The notes under the pieces are model-generated. The model was given only the letters and a program-made list of their open reading frames with translations. It ran no database searches and was not told the origin of the DNA. A stretch of DNA of 21,238 bases from DATKZH01 sp964475955 (GTDB lineage: Bacteria > Planctomycetota > Planctomycetia > Pirellulales > Thermoguttaceae), in assembly GCA_964475955.1 (NCBI GenBank), contig CAYYZY010000137.1:1-21238 (forward strand), in the 5' to 3' direction. The stretch's first letter is position 1. Every line of letters starts with the position of its first letter. The position numbers and the translations under genes were made by a program. Of this stretch, positions 7,094 through 14,733 are shown piece after piece.

Positions 7094-9094
7094 GTGACCT
7101 CAGCGACGCGAAAGAAGACGACGGCGTGCTTCGTGAGCTTGGCCGCGGCCCTGGCCTTGGCGCTACCGAACGCGGCCCGGGCGCAGGGGACTGATCGCAA
7201 TTCGGCCGCCGCGCGGGCCGCCGACGAGATCCTCGAAGCGGCCGGCGTCGAGGGCGGGCTGGTCGTGCACCTCGGCTGCGGCGACGGAAGGCTTACGGCC
7301 GCACTTCGGGCCGGCGAGTCGTACACGGTGCACGGGCTGGCTCGCGAGGCCGACCTCGTCGAGGCCGCCCGACGGCACCTCGCCGCGCAGGCGCTTTACG
7401 GCCCGGTCTCCATCGAGCGACTGGCCGGCGCGTCGCTCCCCTACGCCGACGACTTGGTCAACCTCGTCTACGCCGACGACTTGGTCAACCTCGTCGTCGT
7501 GGAAGACGCGGGGCCGGTTCCCGCCGACGAAATCGAGCGCGTGCTGGCCCCCGGCGGCGTCGCGTACGTGCGCGGGGGCGACGCGTGGCAGAAGCGCGTC
7601 AAGCCCCGGCCCGACGAGATCGACGAATGGACGCACTACCTGCACGACGCGTCGGGCAACGCCGTGGCGCGCGACTCGGTGGTCGCGCCGCCCCGTGCGC
7701 TCCGGTGGCTCGCGCCGCCGCTCTGGCTTCGGAGCCACGAAACGCCCTCGGGCATCGAAGGGTTGGTCTCCGGCGGCGAGCGCATCTTCTACTACTTCGA
7801 CGAGGGGCTCATCGGCATCACCGACCAGCGCCTGCCCGAGCGCTGGTCGCTGGTCTGCCGCGACGCCTTCAACGGCAAGCTGCTCTGGAAGCGGCCCGTC
7901 GAGCCGTGGGGTTGGCCCGAGTGGGCCCGCGACCGCTTTGAGGGCAAAGACTGGACCACGATCCGCGGCGGCCGGACCGTGGTGCCCGAGGAAAACCAGC
8001 GCAAGCTCGTGGTCGACGGCGACCGCCTTTACGCCGCGCTCGGTTTCCTGGCCCCGCTTTCGATCCTCGACGCGGCCACCGGCGATGTGCTGGCCACCGT
8101 CGAGGCGACCCGGCCCGTGCGCGACCTGCTGGTGGCCGACGGCGTCGTGCTGGTCCATTCTCGCGATCCGGCCGACGACGCCGCAAAACGCCGAGGCAGC
8201 ACGAGCGAGGAGCCCTCCCGGCTGTTCGCCCTGTCGGGCGGCTCCGGCGAAGTGCTGTGGAAGCAAGAGGTGCCGCCGATCCGTCCGCTGATGCTCGTAG
8301 CCGACGGCAGGCGCGTCGTCTACCGCACCGGCTCCACCCTCACCTGCCGGGACCTTTCCGACGGCGAAACGCTTTGGGAAAAGCAGGCCCCCAAAGGCCG
8401 GATGCGAACGCTGATCGCCTGCGACGGGGTCGTGCTGCAATACCTCGGCAAGACCCTCGAAGCCCGGGAGGCCGCCACGGGCGAGCCCCTTTGGCGCCAC
8501 GACGACGTGCCGCCCTCCTCCGGCGGCGAGAGCCCCGACCTGTTCGTCACCGGCGGCCTCGTGTGGCGGGGGATGGTGCCCGTCAACGACGAGCTGAAAC
8601 CGATCGGCAAGAGCGCCGACGTGATGGCCGTCGCCTGCGACCTGCGAAGCGGCGAGGAGAAGGAGCGGATTGTCGTGCGCGGGCTGCGCAGCCCCGAGCA
8701 CCACCACCGATGCTACCGCAACAAGGCGACCGAGCGCTACATCATCAGCGGCATGGAGGGCGCCGAATTCCTCGACCTGGCCGGCGACGACCACTGTCAG
8801 AACAACTGGCTGCGCGGGGCGTGCAAGCACGGCGTGATGCCGGCCAACGGCCTCTTGTACGTGCCGGCCGACCAGTGCTTCTGCCAGCCCGGGGCCAAGC
8901 TGCTGGGATTCCTCGCCGTCGCGGGCCGAAGCTCCGTTTGCGAGAAGCCGGTCGCCGACGCCCAGCGCCTCGAGCGCGGGCCGGCGTTTGCACCCCTTGC
9001 CGCTCGCCACCCGCCACTCCCTCCGACTGGCCCACGTATCGCCACGATCCGGCGCGCCACGGCACCACGCGATCGGCCGTCCCCGCGGAAGTGA
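7094..9094 (+). CDS. N-terminal part of a frameshifted secreted methyltransferase-like/PQQ beta-propeller protein
   Basis: The GTG start at 7094 follows AGGAGACGGG. Residues 1-31 are a signal peptide ending AARAQ. A class I methyltransferase-like domain follows: motif HLGCGDG at residues 59-65, and VLAPGGVAYV later. Then comes the link EIDEWTHYLHDASGNAV and the first blades of a PQQ/BamB-like propeller, with WSLVCRDAFNGKLLWKRPV and LSILDAATGDVL. Similar fusions are familiar from planctomycetes. The sequence is family-like to LERGPAF (about 8990), then turns into nonsense and stops at 9094, while the propeller continues in another frame from about 9022. It is thus one gene of about 1,110 codons broken by a frameshift, or an assembly error. 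An exact 27-bp duplication (7442-7495) lies in the methyltransferase domain. Export makes a true SAM-dependent reaction doubtful; a structural role is likelier. Confidence 0.8.
   Translation: MTSATRKKTTACFVSLAAALALALPNAARAQGTDRNSAAARAADEILEAAGVEGGLVVHLGCGDGRLTAALRAGESYTVHGLAREADLVEAARRHLAAQALYGPVSIERLAGASLPYADDLVNLVYADDLVNLVVVEDAGPVPADEIERVLAPGGVAYVRGGDAWQKRVKPRPDEIDEWTHYLHDASGNAVARDSVVAPPRALRWLAPPLWLRSHETPSGIEGLVSGGERIFYYFDEGLIGITDQRLPERWSLVCRDAFNGKLLWKRPVEPWGWPEWARDRFEGKDWTTIRGGRTVVPEENQRKLVVDGDRLYAALGFLAPLSILDAATGDVLATVEATRPVRDLLVADGVVLVHSRDPADDAAKRRGSTSEEPSRLFALSGGSGEVLWKQEVPPIRPLMLVADGRRVVYRTGSTLTCRDLSDGETLWEKQAPKGRMRTLIACDGVVLQYLGKTLEAREAATGEPLWRHDDVPPSSGGESPDLFVTGGLVWRGMVPVNDELKPIGKSADVMAVACDLRSGEEKERIVVRGLRSPEHHHRCYRNKATERYIISGMEGAEFLDLAGDDHCQNNWLRGACKHGVMPANGLLYVPADQCFCQPGAKLLGFLAVAGRSSVCEKPVADAQRLERGPAFAPLAARHPPLPPTGPRIATIRRATAPRDRPSPRK
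7442..7495 (+). repeat. Exact 27-bp in-frame tandem duplication
   Basis: Positions 7442-7468 and 7469-7495 are identical 27-bp units, each encoding YADDLVNLV. The result is YADDLVNLVYADDLVNLV inside the methyltransferase-like domain, where I recall the family having one copy. No base has diverged between the copies, so the duplication is recent or an assembly product. Confidence 0.9.
9001..9021 (+). repeat. Three imperfect heptamers at the frameshift point
   Basis: CGCTCGC, CACCCGC and CACTCCC lie in tandem, each one mismatch from CACTCGC. They sit in the linker where the reading frame changes. One more 7-bp unit would add 7 (that is, 1 modulo 3) and rejoin the upstream frame to the downstream frame. 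Confidence 0.6.
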
Positions 9095-10419
9095 CTTTTT
9101 CCTGGCGAGCGACCCCGGGCGGCAGGCTGACGGCGCCGGTGATGGCCGGCCGACGCGTCTACGTGGCCGCGCGCGACGCCCACACGGTCCACGCCCTCGA
9201 CGCCGCGACCGGCGAGCCCGCGTGGACCTTCGTCGCCGGGGGGCGCATCGATTCCCCGCCGACCGTCCACGAGGGCAAGGTGCTGTTCGGTTCGGCCGAC
9301 GGGCGCGTCTACTGCCTGAGGGGCGACGACGGGGCGATGGCCTGGCGGTTCCTGGCCGCGCCGGCCGACCGCCGCATCGCGTGCTTCGACCAGGTCGAAT
9401 CGGTCTGGCCGGTCCACGGGAGCGTGCTGGTGCGCGACGGCGTGGCCTACGCGACCGCGGGCCGCTCGACGTATCTCGACGGCGGCATCCGCGTCTACGC
9501 CCTCGACCCGCACACGGGCGAGCTGCTGCACAAGACGACGCTCGAAGGGCCGTTCCCCGACGTCGAGGCCGGCCGGCGCGACTTCGCCTTCTACCTGACC
9601 GGCGCCAACTCCGACGTGCTCGTCAGCGAGGGCGACTCCCTCTACCTGCGGCAGAAGAAGCTCACGCCCCAACTGACCGAGGTCGAGGTGCCCGTCTTCT
9701 CCTCCAAGGGGGCGCAGGACGTGGGGCTGCACGTCTTCTCCACCGCGGGACTCTTGGACGGCTCGTGGTACAACCGCACCTTCTGGATGTATTCGAAGCG
9801 CTGGCCCGGATTCCAGTTGGCCAACCAGGCGTCGAAGACCGGGCAGTTGTTGGTCGTCGACGAGGAGAACACCTACGCCGTGCGCGTGTTCTACCGCCGC
9901 AACGTGCACAGCCCGATGATCTTCCCCGGCAAGAAGGGCTATCTGTTGTTCGCCGACGAGAACACCAACGAGCCGCAGTTGGTCGGCGAGCCCGGCTGGC
10001 GCAAGCCCCTGGAGTGGCTGCCCCAATCGCACATCCCCCGCAAGGGCAACCCGGGGCTGGAGAGCGTCGACCGCGGCTTCGGCGCCGACAAGGGCATCGG
10101 CTACACCCGGGCCGAGCCGCCGCTTTGGACGGCGTGGATCCCGATCCGTCCCCGGGCGATGGTCAAGGCGGCCGACGTGCTGTTCGTGGCGGGGCCGCCC
10201 GACGTGCTCGATTCCGACGATCCGTACGCCGCGTTCGAAGGCCGGCGGGGCGCGCGCCTGGCGGCCCTCTCCGCCGCCGACGGGACAAAGCTGGCCCAGT
10301 GCGAGCTCGACGCCCCCCCGGTCTTCGACGGCCTGATCGCCGCGGCCGGCCGACTGTACGCCTCGCTCGAAGACGGCAGCCTGGTCTGCCTGGGAGCTTC
10401 CACCGTGACCGAGGAGTAG
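9022..10419 (+). CDS. C-terminal part of the frameshifted PQQ beta-propeller protein
   Basis: Sensible sequence in this frame begins at SDWPTYRHDPARHG (from 9022) and continues to the TAG at 10417. It contains PQQ/quinoprotein-type propeller blades: VYVAARDAHTVHALDAATG, then WTFVAGGRIDSPPTVHEGK, then LFGSADGRVYCLRGDDGAM. There is no convincing start of its own: GTG 9091 and ATG 9142 are in frame but lack a ribosome binding site, so it is best read as the second half of the gene that starts at 7094. The last codons carry GAGGAG, which also serves as the ribosome binding site of the next gene, 6 bp away. This suggests the two are cotranscribed. The role is probably an exported repeat scaffold or carbohydrate-linked protein; the exact function is unknown. 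Confidence 0.75.
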   Translation, partial: SDWPTYRHDPARHGTTRSAVPAEVTFSWRATPGGRLTAPVMAGRRVYVAARDAHTVHALDAATGEPAWTFVAGGRIDSPPTVHEGKVLFGSADGRVYCLRGDDGAMAWRFLAAPADRRIACFDQVESVWPVHGSVLVRDGVAYATAGRSTYLDGGIRVYALDPHTGELLHKTTLEGPFPDVEAGRRDFAFYLTGANSDVLVSEGDSLYLRQKKLTPQLTEVEVPVFSSKGAQDVGLHVFSTAGLLDGSWYNRTFWMYSKRWPGFQLANQASKTGQLLVVDEENTYAVRVFYRRNVHSPMIFPGKKGYLLFADENTNEPQLVGEPGWRKPLEWLPQSHIPRKGNPGLESVDRGFGADKGIGYTRAEPPLWTAWIPIRPRAMVKAADVLFVAGPPDVLDSDDPYAAFEGRRGARLAALSAADGTKLAQCELDAPPVFDGLIAAAGRLYASLEDGSLVCLGASTVTEE

Positions 10420-10425
10420 ACTGAA

Positions 10426-11733
10426 ATGAGCGATCCATCAACGCGTCGGAGTTTTCTGCAACGATCGGCGCTGGCCGGCGCCGCGCTGGCCGCGCCGTCC
10501 TTCGTGCCCGGCCACGTGCTGGGGGGAGACGGCGGCGCCTCGCCGGGTGAGACCATCGTGCTCGGCGTGATCGGCATCGGCCCCCGATGCACCTACGACC
10601 TCAAGGCGATGCTCGGCCTCGACGACGTGCGGTGCGTGGCCATCGCCGACGTTCAGGCGAGCCGGCGCGATGCGGGCAAGCGCCTGGTCGACGAGCACTA
10701 CGGGAACCGGGATTGCACCCTCTACCGCGATTTCCGCGAACTGCTCGACCGCAACGACGTCGACGCCGTGCTCGTGGCCACCGGCGACCGGTGGCACGCG
10801 CCGGCTTCCATGATGGCCGCCGAGGCGGGAAAGGACGTCTACAGCGAGAAGCCCTGCGGCCTGACCATCGATCTCTGCCAACGGCTCGACGAGACGATGA
10901 AACGCACGGGGCGGGTATTCCAGGCGGGTACGCAGCGCCGCAGCGTCCCCAATTTCCAGCAGGCGGTCGACCTGGCCCAAAGCGGCAAGCTGGGGCGCCT
11001 CCACACGCTCTACGCGAGCATCTACACGCCGAGCATCCTGACCGAATGGCTGCCCGGCCAACCGACGCCCGACCCCGAAGTCTGCGACTGGAACCTGTGG
11101 CTCGGCCCCGCGCCGTGGCGCCCCTACAACGCCCGGTACGTGCGAGGCGGCTGGCGCGGGTACTGGGACTTCGATTCCGGCGCTCGACTGCTCGATTGGG
11201 GCGCTCACACCCTCGACCTCTGCCAGTGGGCCAATCGGGCCGACGACACCATGCCGGTCGAATACGAGCCCATGGAGGACAAGATCGTCTGCCGGTACGC
11301 CAACGGGGTCGAGCTGGTGTTCGATTTCCTCAAGGAGCCCTTCGGCGACCGCGAGCCCCACTACGTCACGCGGCTGGGAACCTGCCCCGTGCGGTTCGTG
11401 GGCGACGAGGGCTCGGTCGAGACGGGCGACAGCGGCGAGATGGTCGTCAAGCCCGAAGCGCTGGCCGCGAAAGTTCCCCAGCCGGCGAAGCGGGTGCGCG
11501 GGCTCGACGTAACGGCGCACGCCCGAGACTTCTTCGACGGCGTCAAGTCGCGCAAGCCGGCGGTCTGCAATTCGTCGGTGATGCGGCACTCGCACGTGGC
11601 GTGCCACGCGGCGGCCCTCTCGTGGATCCTCAACCGCACGCTGAAGCTGGACCCCGAGAAGGAGGCGTTCATCGACGACGCCGAGGCCAACGGCCTCCGA
11701 TCGCGCCCGGCGCGCGACCCGTGGAGCGTGTAG
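10426..11733 (+). CDS. Tat-exported Gfo/Idh/MocA family oxidoreductase
   Basis: This 435-residue protein has a twin-arginine signal (TRRSFLQRS, residues 6-14), so it should be folded and exported with its cofactor. A Rossmann-type start follows (VLGVIGIGPR, about 45-54), then EKPCG at 141-145, the conserved Lys/Pro segment of the family. Later comes LDWGAHTLDLCQWA with His261 in the usual catalytic position. The family carries out NAD(P)-dependent oxidation or reduction, mostly of sugars and cyclitols; exported members are very common in planctomycetes. The third position of the GxGxxG-like loop is Cys55 rather than Gly or Ala. The ATG is 6 bp after the propeller gene and shares GAGGAG with its end, so they probably form one operon. 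Substrate unknown. Confidence 0.88.
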   Translation: MSDPSTRRSFLQRSALAGAALAAPSFVPGHVLGGDGGASPGETIVLGVIGIGPRCTYDLKAMLGLDDVRCVAIADVQASRRDAGKRLVDEHYGNRDCTLYRDFRELLDRNDVDAVLVATGDRWHAPASMMAAEAGKDVYSEKPCGLTIDLCQRLDETMKRTGRVFQAGTQRRSVPNFQQAVDLAQSGKLGRLHTLYASIYTPSILTEWLPGQPTPDPEVCDWNLWLGPAPWRPYNARYVRGGWRGYWDFDSGARLLDWGAHTLDLCQWANRADDTMPVEYEPMEDKIVCRYANGVELVFDFLKEPFGDREPHYVTRLGTCPVRFVGDEGSVETGDSGEMVVKPEALAAKVPQPAKRVRGLDVTAHARDFFDGVKSRKPAVCNSSVMRHSHVACHAAALSWILNRTLKLDPEKEAFIDDAEANGLRSRPARDPWSV

Positions 11734-11825
11734 CGCCGGCGGACCGCGCGGTCGTCGCTTCTTTTCGGTCAGGCGGAAGGGCTTCGGTTGCGGCTGCGTG
11801 GGGATATGCTGAAGCATAACCTACG
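11734..11825. terminator. Convergent intergenic region with two small hairpins
   Basis: This spacer separates the plus-strand oxidoreductase from the minus-strand nikO. It holds a 12-bp palindrome GACCGCGCGGTC (11742-11753) followed by the pyrimidine run CTTCTTTTC, a weak terminator candidate for the plus strand. It also holds TATGCT-GA-AGCATA (11805-11818), a small hairpin just downstream of nikO. Neither is a classical GC-stem plus T-run terminator. Confidence 0.35.
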
Positions 11826-12476
11826 CTAATCCTCGGCGGTGCGGCCGAGGTGGACGCGGCGCGTGGTGAGCTGCTCGAGCAGCGGGCGGTCGTGCGAGAC
11901 GACGACCATCGCCTGCGGCAGCCGGCCGACGACGTCGACCACCCGGCGGGTCGCCGCCTCGTCGAGCCCCGAGGTGGGTTCGTCGAGCAGGAGCACCTCG
12001 GGCTGCATGGCCAGCACGGTGGCCAGGGCCACCAGGCGCTTCTCGCCGCCGGAGAGCTTGTAGGTGATTCGCTCCTCGTAGCCGGCCAGCCCGAGCGACT
12101 CGAGCGTGTCGGCCACCAGCCGGCGGACCTCCTCGCGGTCCTTGCCCAGGTTCATCGGCCCGAAGGCCACGTCTTCGGCCACCGTGGGGCAGAAGAGCTG
12201 GTCGTCGGCGTCCTGGAAGAGGAGCCCGGCCCGAGCGCGGACCTCGTGGAAGTCGGCCTCGCGCGTGCGGACCTTGCCGAACACCTCCACCTCGCCCGCA
12301 GTCGGCCGCACGAGGCCGACGATCAAGGCCAGAAGCGTCGTCTTGCCGCTCCCGTTCGGGCCGGTCAGCCCCACGCGCTCCGAGTGCTCCAGCGTGAAAT
12401 TGCAGCCGGAGAGGACCGGCCGGCCGGGCCCGTACGCGAAGCTCACGTTGTGAAGACGGACCGGCGCGTCGCTCAT
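11826..12476 (-). CDS. nikO: NikO/CbiO: ATPase of the nickel ECF-type transporter
   Basis: This 216-residue ABC ATPase has Walker A GPNGSGKTT (39-47), Q-loop LLFQDADDQL (Gln88), signature LSGGEKR (141-147), Walker B VLLLDEP (161-167) and the switch His195 in VVSHD. The LFQDADDQLF motif is typical of energy-coupling-factor ATPases for cobalt and nickel. It should hydrolyse ATP on the cytoplasmic side to drive the NikM/NikQ membrane complex. Longer in-frame N-terminal extensions are open, but the ATG at 12476 overlaps the nikQ stop as ATGA, the usual coupled arrangement. Nickel rather than cobalt is inferred from the NikK/NikL-type partners and the nearby nikR. Confidence 0.92.
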   Translation of the reverse strand: MSDAPVRLHNVSFAYGPGRPVLSGCNFTLEHSERVGLTGPNGSGKTTLLALIVGLVRPTAGEVEVFGKVRTREADFHEVRARAGLLFQDADDQLFCPTVAEDVAFGPMNLGKDREEVRRLVADTLESLGLAGYEERITYKLSGGEKRLVALATVLAMQPEVLLLDEPTSGLDEAATRRVVDVVGRLPQAMVVVSHDRPLLEQLTTRRVHLGRTAED

Positions 12477-13252
12477 AGCCACTCCAGCCAGGCGAGGGAC
12501 CCCAGCACGAACACCGCGGCCGCGGCGAACCAGGCGTCGCGCCGTGAGTAGGCGAAATGGTCCATCAGGTAGAAACGCCCGCGAAAACCGCGGCACTTCA
12601 TCGCCGCCACGATCCGCTCGGAGCGGTCCAGGCTGCGGACCAACAGCATCCCGACCAGGTAGCCGTACGCGCGCAGGGTGTGCCGGTTCATGGCCGGGCG
12701 GAACGCGCGCAGCTTCATGGCCGCGCGGAGCCGCTGGTACTCGCGCCCGAGCACGTCGAGGTAGCGGACCGTGAACAGGAGCAGGTGGGTGAGCTTGTCG
12801 GGCGCGTGCAGGTGGCTCATCGCGTGGCCGAGGGTGACGACGTCGAGCGCCGCCAGCAGCACGACCAGCATCAGCACGATGGCGTTCGCCTTCAGCGCGA
12901 CCGCCGCGACCTGGAGAAGCCCTTCCCGGCTGTACTCCAGCGGGCCGAGCCCGGCCAGCGGGTGTCCGGCCACGGCCCAGGGGAGCGTCGCCGCCAAGAG
13001 CAGCACCAGCCCGTTGACCGGCAACAGCCGCCCGACGACCGCCAGAGGCCGCAGCCGGGCGAGCGCCGCCGCGCCGACGGCCAGGCTCATGGCCAGCCCG
13101 AGCGCTGCGAAGTCGTCGAGCACGGCGACCAAGGCCGAGAACGCAACCGCGGCGACGATCCGCGCCCTGGGGTCGAGCCGGTCGACAACCGACGCGCGCC
13201 CCGCCAGCGACGAGCCGAGCATGGAACCGAAGGAGCCGGATGCGTCTGCCAT
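12473..13252 (-). CDS. nikQ: NikQ/CbiQ: transmembrane T component of the ECF transporter
   Basis: This protein of 259 residues begins MADASGSFG and has several hydrophobic spans. The coupling segments near the C-terminal half are recognisable as AMKLRAFRP and AAMKCRGFRGRFY. These A-x-K-x-RGF-type motifs are the Ala-Arg-Gly elements by which T components contact the ATPase. The start at 13252 lies 14 nt after nikL, with no clear ribosome binding site, so translation is probably coupled. The stop overlaps the nikO start. Its role is to link ATP hydrolysis by NikO to movement of the substrate-binding subunit NikM. Confidence 0.9.
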   Translation of the reverse strand: MADASGSFGSMLGSSLAGRASVVDRLDPRARIVAAVAFSALVAVLDDFAALGLAMSLAVGAAALARLRPLAVVGRLLPVNGLVLLLAATLPWAVAGHPLAGLGPLEYSREGLLQVAAVALKANAIVLMLVVLLAALDVVTLGHAMSHLHAPDKLTHLLLFTVRYLDVLGREYQRLRAAMKLRAFRPAMNRHTLRAYGYLVGMLLVRSLDRSERIVAAMKCRGFRGRFYLMDHFAYSRRDAWFAAAAVFVLGSLAWLEWL

Positions 13253-13266
13253 GGGCGGAAACGGCG

Positions 13267-13944
13267 CTATGGATCGCGGGGTGCTGATTGGCGCTCCTTG
13301 CGGCGGACTCCGAGGAAGTAGAACGCCGTGCCCATGACGCCGAGGATGTAGCCCAGGCCGCCGAGGACGTCGCGAAAGCGGAGTTCGTTCTGGTATCGCC
13401 GAAGGTCGCTTCGCAGGGCGGTCACCTGCCGGGCGAGGCCCTCGATCTCCGCCCGGCGGCTGGCCGCGTCGTCGACCGCGCCGGGCGCGGCGTTCTCGCT
13501 GGGGGCCACGTCGGGCTGCTCGGCGGCGCGGGGCGGTTCGGTCGCCCCATCCGGCCGTTTGGCCGGGGGAGCCTCGGAGCCGTCGAGCGGCGGCAGGTCG
13601 GCCGACAACTCGTCGGCCGGCACGGAGTACTCGGCGCCGTGGCCGGCACCGGCGTCGGCAATCACCCGGTAGTCGCAGCGAAACCGGATCGCGAGGCGGA
13701 AGCGGCCCTCCTCGTCGGTCGTGGTCTCGCCGAGCACCCGGTCGTTCGGGCCGAGGAGCGTGACCTTCACGTCGCGGGCCGGTTCGCCGCCGTGGAAGTA
13801 GGCCTCGCCCTCGATCGCCTCGCCTGCCCCCGTGGCGAAGACGACCATCTTGTGGGCAAACGCCGGCGCGGCAGACCACGCGCCCACGAGCACGGCCAGG
13901 AGCAAAAGCTCGATCGGCAAGCCCGGAGAACGCGATCGACGCAT
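13267..13944 (-). CDS. nikL: NikL-type accessory component of the nickel ECF transporter
   Basis: This 225-residue protein starts at ATG 13944 after AGGGAG; an upstream in-frame ATG lacks such a site. It has a signal peptide ending PAFA-H. A small carboxypeptidase-regulatory/TonB-plug-like beta domain follows (GEAIEGEAYFHGG, then DEEGRFRLAIRF). Next are an Ala/Pro-rich linker, a helical stretch (RRAEIEGLARQVTALRSDLR) and one C-terminal membrane span (GGLGYILGVMGTAFYFLG) with a basic tail. This layout matches NikL, which together with NikK takes the place of NikN in many nickel transporters. It should sit outside the membrane, anchored at its C-terminus. The mature protein would begin with His. 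Confidence 0.8.
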   Translation of the reverse strand: MRRSRSPGLPIELLLLAVLVGAWSAAPAFAHKMVVFATGAGEAIEGEAYFHGGEPARDVKVTLLGPNDRVLGETTTDEEGRFRLAIRFRCDYRVIADAGAGHGAEYSVPADELSADLPPLDGSEAPPAKRPDGATEPPRAAEQPDVAPSENAAPGAVDDAASRRAEIEGLARQVTALRSDLRRYQNELRFRDVLGGLGYILGVMGTAFYFLGVRRKERQSAPRDP

Positions 13945-14022
13945 CGTCGACTCCCTATACACGGTTGGCAAGCGTCCGCGGCGCCTCAAGGCAATATGTT
14001 TGACGGCCCAAGAAGCACCGGC

Positions 14023-14040
14023 GACCGCATGAATGCGGTC
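14023..14040. other. 8-bp perfect inverted repeat between nikM and nikL
   Basis: GACCGCAT-GA-ATGCGGTC is a perfect inverted repeat in the only sizeable spacer (117 bp) of an otherwise compact operon. No T-run follows. It may stabilise the upstream transcript, cause partial termination or bind a protein. Confidence 0.5.
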
Positions 14041-14061
14041 ACGACGAACCGTCGCCCTCGT

Positions 14062-14718
14062 TCACGAGCCGTGCAGCGCCGAGGAATGCGCCGGCACGAG
14101 CAGCGGGGTTTCGAGCAACTCGGGCCGCACCTTGCGGAGGAAGACGATCGCCCCGGCGGTGACCAACGCCTCGACGGCCGCCAGCGGGACGTGGAACGCC
14201 ATCACGAAACCCGCCAGCAGCCCGTACTCCTGCCCCGCGGCGAACAGGGCGCCGGCCGTGAGCATCGAGGCGAGGAGCACGCCCAGCGCCCCGGCGCCCA
14301 ATCCGGCGGAGAACGCCAGTGCGTCGCTCCGCCAGGACGTCGCGCGGCGGAACAGGTAATGACACACAACGCCGGGCAGCGCCATCGTCAGCGTGTTGAT
14401 TCCCAAGGCCCCCAGGCCCCCTTCGCTGAAGAAGACGGCCTGCAAGCCGAGCGCGATCAACAGCGCGGGAAAGGCGGCCCATCCGAGGATGAGGCCGACG
14501 AGCCCGTTGAGCACCAGGTGGACGCTGGTCGGCCCCAACGGGACCTGCACCACCGAGACCACGAAAAACGCGGCGCTGAGCATCGCCACCCGGGGCACCC
14601 GCTCGTAGTCCAGGCGCCACAGGCCCAGCGCGGTGCCCGTGGCGGTGGCGGCCCAGCCCGCCGAGAGGACGAGCACGCCCTCGCGTGAGCCGGCCAGGAT
14701 GGCTTCGTGGATATGCAC
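14062..14718 (-). CDS. nikM: NikM/CbiM: substrate-specific membrane subunit of the nickel ECF transporter
   Basis: This 218-residue polytopic protein starts with GTG at 14718, preceded by GGAG at good spacing. The choice is fixed by the N-terminus MHIHEAIL: in this family Met1 and His2 bind the metal directly, so the true start must place His at position 2. The third known ligand, His67, is also present, in PTSVHLVLNG. Six or seven hydrophobic segments are visible, in line with the family. It is the S component that captures Ni(II) and works with NikQ and NikO. It follows nikK by 15 nt. Confidence 0.92.
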   Translation of the reverse strand: MHIHEAILAGSREGVLVLSAGWAATATGTALGLWRLDYERVPRVAMLSAAFFVVSVVQVPLGPTSVHLVLNGLVGLILGWAAFPALLIALGLQAVFFSEGGLGALGINTLTMALPGVVCHYLFRRATSWRSDALAFSAGLGAGALGVLLASMLTAGALFAAGQEYGLLAGFVMAFHVPLAAVEALVTAGAIVFLRKVRPELLETPLLVPAHSSALHGS

Positions 14719-14733
14719 AAGGTCGCTCCAGGG

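Noticed and set aside
9091..10419. Independent second gene starting at GTG 9091 or ATG 9142
   Set aside because: Neither has a ribosome binding site, and the family-like sequence already begins at about 9022, so the region is better explained as the second half of a frameshifted gene.
12473..13879. Longer version of NikQ reading through nikL
   Set aside because: The upstream part is the wrong frame of nikL; the T component begins at MADASGSFG.
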